A stretch of 64,000 nt of DNA from Anodontia alba (Eukaryota > Mollusca > Bivalvia > Lucinida > Lucinidae): positions 117,944,951-118,008,950 of the forward strand of contig OZ024824.1 of the NCBI GenBank assembly GCA_964016985.1. Reading direction: 5' to 3'. The first letter of the stretch is position 1, and every line of letters starts with the position of its first letter. The notes beneath the pieces were generated by a model that was not told the origin of the DNA, made no database searches, and was given only the letters and a program-made list of their open reading frames with translations. Position numbers and translations under genes: made by a program. Shown here piece by piece: positions 42,094 to 52,682 of this stretch.

Positions 42094-42719
42094 CCGACGT
42101 TGTATTAACGACATGACGTTACATCTTCGTTAATGTGACGTCGTATAATCGCCATTTGCCCACTGGGCAGGATGAGAGCGAAGCCAAAACTTATTTAGTC
42201 TTTATATATACAATGCAAGTGTCAAAGAAATACATAAACATTTCAAATCGGGCTATTATTAGATATGTCGCCAGTTATTTTACAAAAACTACATGAAGGA
42301 AATGACGTTAATGCGACGTTGTATAAATGTCATGACGTTGCATCTACGTTAATGTATAAACGTCATGTCTCCATTGGGCGGAATGAGAACGGGGCCAAAA
42401 ACTTATTTAGTTCTTTTATATACAATTTAAGTGTCAAAACATAATAGCAAGAAATACATACATACCGTATTCGACCTAATTACCGCACTGTGCGCTTAGG
42501 TTTTTCAAAATTACTGGGAACACTCAGATGTGATAAAATATGTACCTATACCTATTAAGGATACACTATAAAAAGATCAGAAAAGGACTTATTTGATGAT
42601 GATTATGCGATTTTTCTGATTTTCTTTATAAATGCATATGTTGTGGGTACTCATTTGAATTGCATCGACAAGTCGATGCAATTCAAATGAGTATCCACAA
42701 CATATGCCTTTGTAAAGCC

Positions 42720-44029
42720 TGTCTCACACAGAACACACGGCTTTTACGGTTGGCCACCCGTGTAAACCGTACATACAACCGAACCAACCGTGGCCTTATC
42801 CGAGTTACACTCGGGCCATTCGAGTGTATCCGTGAAAGCCGTGTATGATTTTTAAAACTTTTAAAAAACTGGCACGGGTGCCATGTCCGTGTATGATCGT
42901 ATTAGCGATCGTACAAGACCGTGAGAGACCGTGTGAGACCGTACGAGACCGTATATACAACCGCACATGAAGTCCACTCCACGAGTGAGCTCAACCGTGT
43001 CAATATCGTATATAAATCGTATGGAATCGTGTGAAACTGTTCCCAAGTCCTACATCCAACACCCGGATTAACACTCGAATGTCACACGATCACCGTACGA
43101 TTCACACGAGTGTACACACGGTTTTATACGATCGCCATACGACCAATACGGTTTCATACGATCGCCATACGACCAATACGGTTCCAGTACGAATTATACA
43201 TGGTTAAGTACGACCAGACACGGTCTCTACGTCTGTACAAAGCTCGTGTATGATCATACAGCACTCGAACACAACAGAAAACACAACTACCTGCTGCCAC
43301 CTTGAAACAACAGAGTACTTGCTACATAATGCCTCCAAAGAAGAAGAAGGTCCCCAAAAGAATCCCCAGCGAGAATACAAAAAGGGCCACCAAGGCAGAG
43401 TATCATATTGACCAAACATGACCCTTCTTTGGAGCCATTCTCTTGTCCAAACTTGCCTTCTTCTTCTTCTCCTTCTGTTGGCGTGTTCTTGTCTCCCCTC
43501 ACGCCTTCTGCCCAAAATAATCTCAATGTCTATCAGTCTTATCATGATTTCTAATTCCCTTATTCTGTCATCTGCCATTTTGATAACTTCTCTGTTGAAA
43601 GTTCGAAAATTTATGAAGCCAAGCCATCAAAACGAGTCAATTTATCAAAACATACACGAATGTGTGATAATTCGAGCATAACTCGAACAAAAGTCGGTGG
43701 GACTGTATGTAAACCCTGTAAATGTCCAGTTAATCGAGTAAAAGTCGTGTTTAATCGTACTAGGCCGTAACAGACCGTACTATACCGTACTTGGAACCGT
43801 ACAACAATCGTATGAAAATCGTTTTGCAAATCGTGTTCCAACCGTGACAAACCTTGCTTGACCGAGTATATCCGTGCTTTGTTCGTACATACTCGTGCTA
43901 CATTCGAGTCTAAATCGTACCAACTCATCCCCAGGCACGGTTGGAGCTCAATACTCGTACCAGTCAACCCGTGTATAACCGAGTATACCGTATTGGAACC
44001 GTGTGCCCAACCGTGTTCTGTGTGAGACA
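42720..44029 (-). mobile_element. PIF/Harbinger-like element rich in ACCGTA/CGTAC motifs
   Basis: 1310 bp with perfect 17-bp terminal inverted repeats TGTCTCACACAGAACAC, flanked by GCC on both sides. About 480 bp inside each end is dense in short motifs (ACCGTAC, CGTACGA, GACCGT, CACTCGA), in an arrangement reminiscent of subterminal transposase-binding sites. The only coding remnant is the 43204-43578 frame. The 3-bp duplication suits PIF/Harbinger, although that superfamily usually uses TWA rather than GCC. Confidence 0.72.
43204..43578 (-). pseudogene. Harbinger-type transposase, N-terminal remnant
   Basis: This frame contains RRRRRRRQVWTREWLQRRVM followed by FGQYDTL, which resembles the N-terminal region of PIF/Harbinger transposases (arginine run, W-x-x-x-WL-x-RR, F/Y-G-x-YD). 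After about 70 residues the resemblance ends and no DDE domain follows, so the catalytic part is lost. The start at 43578 (MADDRIRELEIMIRLIDIEI) is plausible. It could not transpose alone. Identification rests on motif memory. Confidence 0.55.
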
Positions 44030-44254
44030 GCCTTAAAGAAGTAAAGAAAAAAGTACACTGATTGTAATCTGAAGACTACGGAATTTCATGAGTGTGCGCT
44101 TATAGGGGTATGTGCGGTAATTAGATCGAATACGGTACTTCAAAACGGGCTATTATTAGATATGTCGATCGTTATTTTACAAACGGTACAAGAAGAAACG
44201 ATGCTAATGCGACGTTGTATAAATGTCATGTGCCCACTGGGTGTTATATAGAGG

Positions 44255-44355
44255 GTCTCACATTAGTGGTCATTTCATATAAAACTTATGGAACGAGCCT
44301 TCGGCGGAGTTTCATAAATGTCATATAAAGTGACCACGAATGTGAGAGTCTGTTT
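44255..44355. repeat. Short palindrome with TCTCACATTAGTGGTCA arms
   Basis: GGTCTCACATTAGTGGTCAT with TTCATATAAAAC is mirrored by TGACCACGAATGTGAGAGTC around GAGCCTTCGGCGGAG. Single copy here. Confidence 0.72.
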
Positions 44356-45381
44356 ATCATACATGTATGTATTTTAATCTGTACTTTATGACCGACTTAA
44401 ACAGGTTACCGCTGAAATGTTTTATGCATCTTATACAGCATAAATCATCGTGCCATTAATGTAGGGAACTTAAACATCAAAATAAAGAGTGCCGCAAGGG
44501 AAATATCTGTAAATTAGATTTGGCTTTCAAGCAATAGATCGATAGGAAGGAAATGAAAATAACATTATAGAGTCGCGTTTGTTCGGGAATGCGTATATGG
44601 GTTTTATTGTCAAATGATAGATCTTAATCAGGTTCTTATTGCTATAAACGACATCAGCTACGACTTTTAACGTTTAACGTACTGGATAAATATTTTAGCA
44701 GACGATATGTTGAAATGGTTTCGTTATTTTCCTCCACCCCTACCCACCAAACAAAAAAAGGTGTGTGTCGGGGGTGGGGCGGACGGGGGGGGATTTGGTT
44801 TAAATTTCGCTTTCAGAAATGGTTAAAAACATCGCATTTTTGCCTTTATAGCGGCAGGTCGGTACGCGCAAGAATATTTAATTCGGTACGTGTTCTTACC
44901 CGTGCTGAGCGCCATGACAGTGACAGTGATAAAATACTCCCTTGACGTTCTTTAAAATTTGCATAGACTGACAGGAGATTAAACTTAAAGTAGGAGGATT
45001 AAGAACAAAAAAAAAAAAAAAAAAAAAAACGTTAAAGATATAATTTATTTTTGTGTAATATACAAAAGAAAAGCCCAATAAGGCCCAGAAATATTTTTTT
45101 CTTAGTTTTATTCTTTCGATTATGAGAGAGATTATCGGTGACTTATCGGTACCAATGGCGTTGGGTTTTACCAAAAGTAGTACACATAAAATGTTATTTT
45201 GTTTTTTAGTTTCATCGAGAAATGAAAGAAATTTTTCCGCTGATCAGAAAGCAAGAAAACGTATGAATGTAAATACAAATTAACTATTATTATATGACTT
45301 CGCTATTGAGGGACTATTACCGTTTGAAAAAAAAAGGACTAATGTATTTTCATATTTAAAATCTAAACAATATCATATATA
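44356..45381. other. Mostly unassigned, with a PAL-E relic
   Basis: ACGTTTAACGTACTGGATAA with TTAGCAGACGATATG at 44668-44712 is the left part of PAL-E, followed by G-rich sequence. An A run lies at 45008-45029. No gene recognised. Confidence 0.4.
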
Positions 45382-45426
45382 TTGCCTCCAATGTATACAT
45401 GCAACTCCAGGAATATAGAAATGTTT

Positions 45427-45663
45427 TCCAGCCCAATGAGGGATTGTCTGTTTAGCTTTAGTTTTTGGAACATCAAATTCAAAAGGGGTGGCAATAATTT
45501 TTTATATATAAAAGAAAACTTAGATTACAAAATACACAATCATATATCTGACCCCAATGGAAATTATATTATTGTTGATTTAACAATAGACGATAATAGA
45601 CTCACGCTTGCCAGTATTTATGGTCCAAACAAAGACTGCCCAAAATTCTTCAATACTATTATT
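45427..45663 (+). pseudogene. L1-like endonuclease domain, N-terminal segment
   Basis: It reads RGGNNFLYIKENLDYKIHNH, then ISDPNGNYIIVDLTIDDNRL and TLASIYGPNKD, the central strands of an L1-type apurinic endonuclease. The frame stops being LINE at the CATTACG edge of PAL-A. Upstream of RGG the match weakens. Confidence 0.8.
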
Positions 45664-45695
45664 AGCCATTACGAAAACACGCCTATTCAAATATA

Positions 45696-47266
45696 CTGAA
45701 AGGAAAAAGAAACGCAGGGTAGAGTTTTTTCCTTCTTATTTTAACCATTTTTTACGGTGTTTACTATAGCCATACACTTTTACAGATTGTCCTGTGAATG
45801 TGAACCGCGGGTATACGAGTCTTTGGTCGATGTGCTATCTACCCAGTGTGTGAAATCATTCAACCGTGCACTACACAGTGCATTGCATGGACAATACGGA
45901 AAGCCAAAATTTCGTGCAAAACAAGCATGTTTAAACCTTCAGCACAAGATTTCTTCACACCATTTGGTACACTTCAACGATACACAACGCTCTTCGATTC
46001 TTTTACCGATTTTTCTTTTCATTTTTACGCTATTTTAAACTTTTTTTCAATCATGGTACGATTGACTGATGTTCAGAGGGGTAGGGCAATTGCGTTGCTG
46101 ATGCAGGGTCAGAGGCAACAGCAAGTTGCCAATTATTTTGGGGTTAACGTCTCAACAATTGAACGTCTTGTTAGACGTTTAAGGGAGACAGGGCATTTAG
46201 CAGACCGACCGCGGTCTGGGCGTCCACGCGTGACGTCGCGACGTCAAGACAGGACAATCCGTCTGACACATTTGCGGAATCGTCATCTCACTGCTACCGA
46301 AACTGCCCTTAATACAGTAGATACGCATAATCGACAAATTTCTCCGAAGACTGTTGGAAGTCGATTGCGTGAGATTGGTCTTCGACCTCGTCGTCCATAC
46401 GTTGGTCTGCCTCTGACCCAGGCACGTAGGTTGCGTCGTATGGCGTGGTTGACGGCGCATGCGCCCAGGCTATTTCCGATGAGGCAGTGGAGACGAGTTC
46501 TTTTTACGGAGTCTAGGTTCACTCTCTATCGCGCAGATGGTCGACGTCGTGTGTACCGCGGAGAACGCTTTGCCGACGCCTGTGTTGTCGAACGGGATCG
46601 GTTTGGGGGTGGCTCCGTTATGGTCTGGGGAGGCATTGCTCACGGGATAAAATCACAGTTGATTATTGTTGCGGGCAATATGACCGCAGTAAGGTATAGG
46701 GATGAGAGCTTGCGTCCTGTTGCAGTCCCGCTTGTGCAACAACGTAATCTGATTCTGCAGCAGGACAATGCCCGATCACATGTGGCCCGAGTTTGTCAGG
46801 ATTTCCTGGCAAACAATAACATCGCACCACTAGGATGGCCAGTCCAGATTTGACCCCAATAGAGCACATGTGGGATGAGCTGGACAGAAGGGTTAGGAAG
46901 CGCCGAAATCCCCCCGCAACTCTCGCACAACTAAGGAATGCGTTGATCGATGAATGGAATAACATCCCGATGCGAACTGTCAATGCTTTGGTTAACTCTA
47001 CCCAAAGGAGAATTAGGGCAGCAACGGCAGCAAGAGGGGGGCACACCCGATATTGATTTTCAGTTTGATTTTGATTTCAAGATTTGGGGGCTAGCTACCA
47101 ATGAACTTCAATAACTCGAGACTTGTTGATCACAAACCAATGAAATTTGGAACTATTGTTCCATACATGTACCGTTTTGTAATCATAGTAAAATATTTAA
47201 CAAACTTTTTCAAACTTGAATGAAATTTAGGAATAAAATTTACCCTGCGTTTCTTTTTCCTTTCAG
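45696..47266 (+). mobile_element. Tc1-like DNA transposon, copy 2
   Basis: 1571 bp, the same 26-bp ends as 7467-9051, with clean TA duplications (45694-45695 and 47267-47268). It is highly similar to copy 1 but with independent lesions, so both derive from a common ancestor. Confidence 0.95.
46053..47056 (+). pseudogene. Tc1-like transposase, catalytic Asp lost
   Basis: It starts at MVRLTDVQRGRAIALLMQGQ (46053); the helix-turn-helix region is intact. A deletion around 46495 fuses QWRR to VLFTESRF, removing about eight residues near the site and the first catalytic Asp (copy 1 has LFTDESRF). The second Asp (LQQDNARSH) and Glu (LTPIEHMWDEL) remain. A frame change near 46840 moves the last 70 codons into another frame. 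Inactive. Confidence 0.92.
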
Positions 47267-47522
47267 TATATATAGCAAATGTCAACGCCAATAAATTGAA
47301 AATTTCCAGAAAAAAAATGTGATATTTTTCAAATTTCTGCTCATAACATAGATTGTGTGTACTTGTTAGAACTGCCTCGGCAAGGCGGTTCTACCAAGTA
47401 CTAACAATCTATGTTTTCGAGCAAAAATAAGAAAAAATAGTGTAAACCCCTGTAAACCCCAGTTTTACTATTTAAAAGTGGGGTTTAGGGGGTCAAAATT
47501 ATATAGGTATGTTTTCGTTATG

Positions 47523-48062
47523 CTTGAATAATGATACTTCTATTCTGTGTGGTGATTTTAATGTGATGCAAACACCAAAATTAGAATACTGTAAATACAG
47601 TTGCAATCATAATAAAAATCTCATGAAAAATTCATAGAAATAAAAATAAAAATAAATCATGGTCTTATAGATCCATTTAGAGAAGCGAAGCTGATGCCAA
47701 ACTTTGAATATACACATGGAGGAAGAAAAATCCATTGAAACAAGCGAGACTCAGCTATTTTCTAATATGTAAAAAAAAATTCCTCCCTTCGATTGGTATA
47801 TGTGTTATAGAAAGTAATTGGTGGTCAGATCATGCTATGGTTCTTTTGCATATCAATTTTATGCAGTTTATTAAAGGTAAGCCTATTTGGAAACCTAATA
47901 TCTTCCTTCCATCTGATAGTTACTATTTAAAAAAACTATGAATGACAAAATAAATGAAGTAAAAATCAATATGCAGTACCAATATATAATCTTGAGAGTT
48001 TACATGAAATACCAAACAATCAAACTCAGTTCACAATAAATGATCAAGTGTTTCTAGAAACT
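47523..48062 (+). pseudogene. L1-like endonuclease domain, C-terminal segment
   Basis: Continuing after PAL-A: NDTSILCGDFNVMQTPKLEY, then across frames GLIDPFREAK, FEYTHGGRKNPLKQARLSYF and WWSDHAMVLL, i.e. the GDFN and SDH catalytic motifs of the L1 endonuclease. Several stops (for example near 47636) interrupt it. It ends NDQVFLETL at the REP-L edge. Confidence 0.85.
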
Positions 48063-48437
48063 TTAGCTTGGGGAAGAGAGAGCTAATATTTGTGCTTTCC
48101 GTGCGCTTGCTCGATTTGCGCTTGTTTGGTTTGTCTGTTTCCTCTTCCTCTTGGTGTTTGGGAAGGGCTGCGGTTTGTTGTATGTCTTTCCGTGTGTCAT
48201 TTTGTTCTTGTGTTTTTCAGTCCTTTTAGTATTGCGATTACCTCGCTTGGGGAAGAGAGAGCTAATCTTAGTGCTTTTCATACGTTTGTTCGGTTTGGGC
48301 TTGTTTAGATTTGTCGGTTTCCTCTTCCTCTTGGGGTCTGGGAAGGGCTGCGGTTTGTGATTGTGGAACTCCCTGGACTTTTCTCTTACCTTTTTGTGAT
48401 TGTTACACTCCCTGCACTTTTCGCTTACTTTTTTTTT

Positions 48438-48472
<35 letters not shown>

Positions 48473-48500
48473 CTTTTTTTTCTTTGTGCTAATGTAATTA
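48063..48500 (+). repeat. REP-L repeat, tandem pair, with poly-T
   Basis: GCTTGGGGAAGAGAGAGCTA occurs at 48066 and 48245, each followed by GGTTTGT...TTTCCTCTTCCTCTTG, giving a unit of about 179 bp. A T run (48427-48482) closes it. It is inserted in the LINE. Confidence 0.8.
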
Positions 48501-48596
48501 AGAATCTTTTTCCGATTCAGGTTTTATAAAAACGAAAACGATAAAACACAAAAAAGCTAGAAAATAAATGGAAGAGATGAAACACAATTAACTGCA

Positions 48597-48805
48597 AAAT
48601 TTATGATAAACGTGACGATTTTGATTTTGATATAGTCAAGTTCCCTTTTCTGGATGGCGATGTCCCCCGGCGTACCTCATATAGGGTAAACATATCTCAA
48701 CTTAATAGATTCGCCAGAGCTTTTTCAGATCTTAGTGACTTAACTGCCGTAATAAAGCCCTTACTGCCAAACTTCTTAGGCAGGGCTATCGTTATTTTAA
48801 ACTTT
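48597..48805 (+). pseudogene. Reverse transcriptase thumb fragment, Penelope-like
   Basis: IYDKRDDFDFDIVKFPFLDG, then DVPRRTSYRVNISQLNRFAR is open for about 60 codons; a frame change gives AKLLRQGYRYFKL. This follows the block order seen after YIDDV at 21560-21760. It is not part of the surrounding L1-like element. Confidence 0.62.
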
Positions 48806-51240
48806 AATAGCTAGATATTATGTTCCAGCACTCACAAAGAATGAATGTGATCTATTGAAGATCCATAACTTTAAAAGAAGCAACTAGAACTTTAAAATCA
48901 ATGTCAAATGATAAAAGTCCGGGGTCAACTGGTTTTAGTGCAGAGTTCTTTAGAGTATTTTGGAAAGAATTGGGTCATTTTATAGTTAGATCAATAAATT
49001 ATGGATTTCAAAATGGAGAATTTTCAGTAACTCAAAAAGAAGGTATTCCAAAGGATAAGAAACCTCGCAGATTTTTAACTAATTACAAAACAATATCATC
49101 AATTAATACAGTATACAAAATAGCATACAGGTCAGTAGCAAATCGAATAAAACCTACTCTACAAAATTGTATTCTTACAGATCAAACAGGGTTTATCTCC
49201 GGACGATATTTAGGAGAAAATATAAGGCTTATATATGATATTATGCACAATACAGAAGAACAAAACACACCAGATTTACTTTTATGAATAGATTTTGTAA
49301 AGGTCTTTGATTCTGTCTCGTGGATATTTATATTTAAGACTTTGAAATATTTTGGTTTTGACACATCAGTTATCTCATTGATAAAGCTGTAGTCTAAAAA
49401 TGCAAAATTAGCTGTAAATCAAAGTAGACAACCTTCCAGACTTTTTTTTTTTACATAACTAAGAGGCTATCGACAGGGAGACCCTGTGTCTACTTGTTTA
49501 TTTGTACTCTGTACTGAAGTCCTTGCAACAGAAGTAACAAAAATATTAAGGGAATAACTACATGTATATATAATATCGAATACAAGCTGTCACAATATGC
49601 AGATGATACATCTATAATATCAGGTGGTTCATCCACTTCACTCAATGAAATATTCAGTGTACTATCTAGTTATGCAAAATATTCAGGTCTTAGATACATT
49701 TTGATAAAATCAGTGTAGTAAGGATTAGAAAGAAAAAAAATCAGTACTGACACCATTAAAATAAGATGGAAACTATCATGGGGTAAAAGTAACTTTAAAT
49801 TATCAGGGATACAATATAATGTTGATTTACAAAGAATGTTAGAGTTAAACTAAAAAGAATAATTAAATAAAATGAAAAATCTTATTCAAATTTGGAAACG
49901 TAGATACCTTACCACAAATGGCAAAATTACAGCTATTAAATTTACCTTATATCATAAATATTTTTTATATCTTTACCAAACCCAACCAGTAGCATCATGA
50001 GAACTAAAGAGCATGCTATTGGATTTCTAATGGGAATGGGAACGACCTCCAATAATAAAACTGAATGTGCTTGTAAAAGAATACTCAGAGGGGAATTAAA
50101 ATGATACATATAGATGCGTTTATGAAAGAACTGAAAGCTACTTGGATTAAACGATTAATAATTAGTAATAGTAAGTGGCAATGTATTATAAAATTAAAGT
50201 TAAACATAAAAGACTTGATAAATTTTCGAAATCATACTCTGATTCTTTGATAAAGCAAATTAATAATCCCTTTTGGTCAGATGTTATAAAATCCTATTCC
50301 TCAGTTTTACAACTTAAAGAACAGAACACAAATGAATGCTTTCTTTTGAGCCCAATTTTTTTCATAAACCAGACATACTAATAGGAAAAATCTTCTATCA
50401 TCAATGGTACAACAATGGAATTTGCTATATTGATGATATTTTCAAAGAAAATGGAGAAATATATACTGAGTTAGACTTTATACAGAAATATAAAATACAG
50501 ACTAATTTTTTTAAATTTAATGGCTTAAAAGCAGCCATAAAAGTATTAGCGAAAATGCAACTTGATAATTTAAAGAAAAGTAAAGTAATCTAATACTACC
50601 AACAGATAAATTTGTTTTTCTTAGTTAACTAAAGGCAGTAAAGATCTAAACAACATTCTAAATCAAAACAGTTACAGCCCGACTTCAAAGTAGTTGCGGT
50701 CATGGTACCAAAGCCGTAAGGGAAAATGGCAAGAACTCTTTGACATTGAGAAAGAAACTTTGAAAGGGAAAATGGCAAGAACTCTATGACGCTGAGGAAG
50801 AAACTTGAGAAGATAGAAACTTGGAAAGATATTAACATTGCCACCCCCCCCCCCAACCCCCGCCCCCCTTAAACATATTTGTAGTACTAAACTACAATGA
50901 TTTCAAGTTAGTATAATTTATAGATTACTTCCAACCCCAAAATACTGATATAATATCAAAACAGTGGAATCTCCTAATTGTTACTTTTGCCACCAGGAAG
51001 AACCAGTATCACATATGCTATGGCCCTGCCCTGAAACAGTTTCATTAATCCAGCAACTGAACCAATGGGTATTAACGTCTTACACTTATAGGACAGTACA
51101 GAAGAATTATTTACTTTTATATAGGAAAAACACAGAAGAAGCTCATCAACAGATAATGTTAGTACCAAATTTTATATTTACTTTACAAAACGTCTGAATA
51201 AGCCACTTTCTCTAATAGCCTTGAAGCATAGGCTTAGAAG
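48806..51240 (+). pseudogene. L1-like reverse transcriptase and C-terminal zinc finger, decayed
   Basis: LKSMSNDKSPGSTGFSAEFF begins the domain, followed by ILTDQTGFISGRYLGENIRL, IDFVKVFDSVSW, RGYRQGDPVS and the catalytic QYADDTSI near 49594. Further on are WYQSRKGKWQELFDIE and the zinc-finger-like CYFCHQEEPVSHMLWPC at about 50976. Stops occur at 49285, 49390, 49550 and elsewhere. A 57-bp tandem duplication (GGGAAAATGGCAAGAACTCT, at 50721 and 50770) and a C run (50845-50875) mark later damage. Confidence 0.88.
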
Positions 51241-51437
51241 ACATTATCTTACGCATAAAAAATAGCAGTAATATAAGAAGTAAGATAATTTTTTTTAAAT
51301 AAAATGGAATACTTACAAAGAATTACTTGTAATTACGCAATAATACCAGAAATTGCACATATGTAAAATCCTGGCAATATTGTTGTCGTATCCAACACTA
51401 ATATAGAAGAACCAAGGCGGAGAATACCCCAAACAGA

Positions 51438-51438
51438 A

Positions 51439-51493
<55 letters not shown>
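51438..51493. repeat. (TC)n microsatellite
   Basis: About 27 TC units shortly after the end of the LINE. Confidence 0.96.
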
Positions 51494-51496
<3 letters not shown>

Positions 51497-52317
51497 AGTT
51501 ACACACTAATCCTTAATATGTATATATAGCAATTAGAAATTACTAGCATTTAGATAAAAAGATATCAATGTGCAATATACAGTTATTACACAAGCATCTG
51601 TTCATCATATTTGCATATCATATTGTAAGGTATATCAAGGGATAGTCCTCCCCGACCCTTGAATGGCCATTTGACGGGAAGAATACATGGGTTACTGAAT
51701 GGTAATTGAAACAAACATCGCTATTATTTAGTGGATAACGTCATGTCATAAAAACTATATAACCACACATTACGTAACAAATTGTTACTTGCGCGTAACG
51801 TCATCATGCCGTCCGTGACACCGTTATGTTTTATGTTGAAACACGAAGCTACTTCTAAAGTAAATACAAAAATGTAAACAATCGAACTACAATGGCTCGA
51901 ACATCTTTGGGATCATGGAAATTTGTTCTAGACAAGGGACATAGAACCACTGAAGTTTAATCAAAGCGCCAGTCAGGATGTCTTTGATCAGGGTTTGCAC
52001 TGTTTGCCAGTTACCCTCTTCGGGGTCTCCAGATAAAAATGGGTCGACATACAAAATATGTCAGCAAAATGTTCAAAGAAGTTATAAGAGTTCAAAGTGG
52101 TAGATACTTTTAAATGTGACACGGAGTGTCATTGTTTGGAAACAAAATTTAAGAAGAACGATCTAATTTCGCATTCAACGGCTTAGGCTTATTGATAGCA
52201 TGCCGGTTTTAGATGATCGCTGGTATCTATTTTCGAAGTATAGGCTTTAACCCCTTTGCTTTGTTTCTTCAGAGTTGTTTTGATTACATGTATATGTTTC
52301 ACTGTGATGTTTCACAG
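51494..52317. other. Unassigned stretch with pogo-like and PAL-C relics
   Basis: CTACAATGGCTCGAACATCT at 51889 resembles the second pogo-like repeat at 13540. A PAL-C right half (TTTGATCAGGGTTTGCACTG, GGGGTCTCCAGATAAAAATG) lies at 51983-52045. The rest is AT-rich. Confidence 0.5.
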
Positions 52318-52383
52318 ATGAGGTAGAAGACCTTATGCCCACTGATCAGACATTTATAAGTTGGAGCTGCATCAGAATTAAAG
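52318..52383 (+). CDS. Possible isolated exon, product unknown
   Basis: Between TTTCACAG and AAG|GTGAGG is an open 66-bp segment. With a phase-1 start it reads EVEDLMPTDQTFISWSCIRI, then K. The start and end phases agree, so it would be skippable in frame. I recognise no family and see no partner exon. Splice-like signals alone are weak evidence. Confidence 0.28.
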
Positions 52384-52384
52384 G

Positions 52385-52620
52385 TGAGGTCTCGCGCGAG
52401 TAAAACTAGTTAAAGCCCTTGTCCCCACCTCCACCTTCCCGCCAGTAGTTTTGTTACTGACCGTTCAAAGGCGCTTCCTCTGCTGCAGTGCTTCTTTGGT
52501 GGTTTCATATGTGGCGTTTGTTTTGCCATTATTTGTTCCTCATTTCTCCTTCTTTTGGTGCCTCGGAAAGGCTCTGCTTCGTGATTGTGGCATTCCCTGG
52601 GTATCTTCACTACTTTATAA
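52385..52620 (+). repeat. REP-L dispersed repeat
   Basis: CTTCCTCTGCTGCAGTGCTT, GGTTTCATATGTGGCGTTTG, TTTTGGTGCCTCGGAAAGGC and TTCGTGATTGTGGCATTCCC match the inverted copy at 56340-56470. Confidence 0.65.
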
Positions 52621-52682
52621 AAAAATTCGAAACGTAGGTAGACATTAGATACTTTTCTACTTGGTGCGCGAGCACAGCTTTC

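Larger units (their letters stand above)
42465..44135. mobile_element. TA-duplicating palindromic element carrying a Harbinger insertion
   Basis: The termini CCGTATTCGAYCTAATTACC (extending to GCAC) are exact inverses apart from one base, and TA flanks each end (42463-42464, 44136-44137). Comparison with the neighbouring tandem unit (AAATACATAAACATTTCAAA, about 42230) shows the empty site. The centre is a PAL-B-like dyad, TGTGGGTACTCATTTGAATT around GCATCGACAAGTCGATGC. Without the nested 1310-bp insertion plus its 3-bp duplication it would be about 358 bp, a Tc1/mariner- or pogo-type MITE. Confidence 0.85.
41500..44240. repeat. Tandem units containing PAL-G, split by nested transposons
   Basis: Units of about 170-200 bp carry GCGACGTTGTATAAATGTCA, CATTGGGCGGAATGAGA, CAAAAACTTATTTAGT and GGGCTATTATTAGATATGTC. 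Unit starts are seen near 41538, 42108 (right part), 42307 and 44204. Two independent insertions (41591-42093, 42465-44135) separate them. Confidence 0.8.
45667..47522 (-). repeat. PAL-A MITE, copy 9, split by Tc1-like copy 2
   Basis: The left 29 bases CATTACGAAAACACGCCTAT...ATATA precede the transposon; the rest (47267-47522) follows, ending AGGTATGTTTTCGTTATG. TA on both sides of the transposon marks the target duplication. Confidence 0.92.
45382..51400 (+). mobile_element. L1/Tx1-like LINE broken by nested insertions
   Basis: Endonuclease, reverse transcriptase and C-terminal zinc-finger segments lie in order on the plus strand, separated by PAL-A copy 9 (itself carrying a Tc1-like element), a REP-L/poly-T insertion and a Penelope-like fragment. 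Removal of those leaves an apparently single ORF2 of about 1000 codons, with many stops and frameshifts. The 5' part and ORF1 were not identified. Confidence 0.85.

Noticed and set aside
43059..43200. tRNA-like or regulatory RNA structure from alternating CCGTACGA stems
   Set aside because: No tRNA consensus arms (A box, B box) were identifiable; the stems arise from the repeated motif of the transposon.
43611..43967. 118-codon minus-strand frame as part of a Harbinger accessory (Myb-like) protein
   Set aside because: Its sequence derives from the subterminal CGTAC/ACCGT motifs and shows no Myb or SANT residues.
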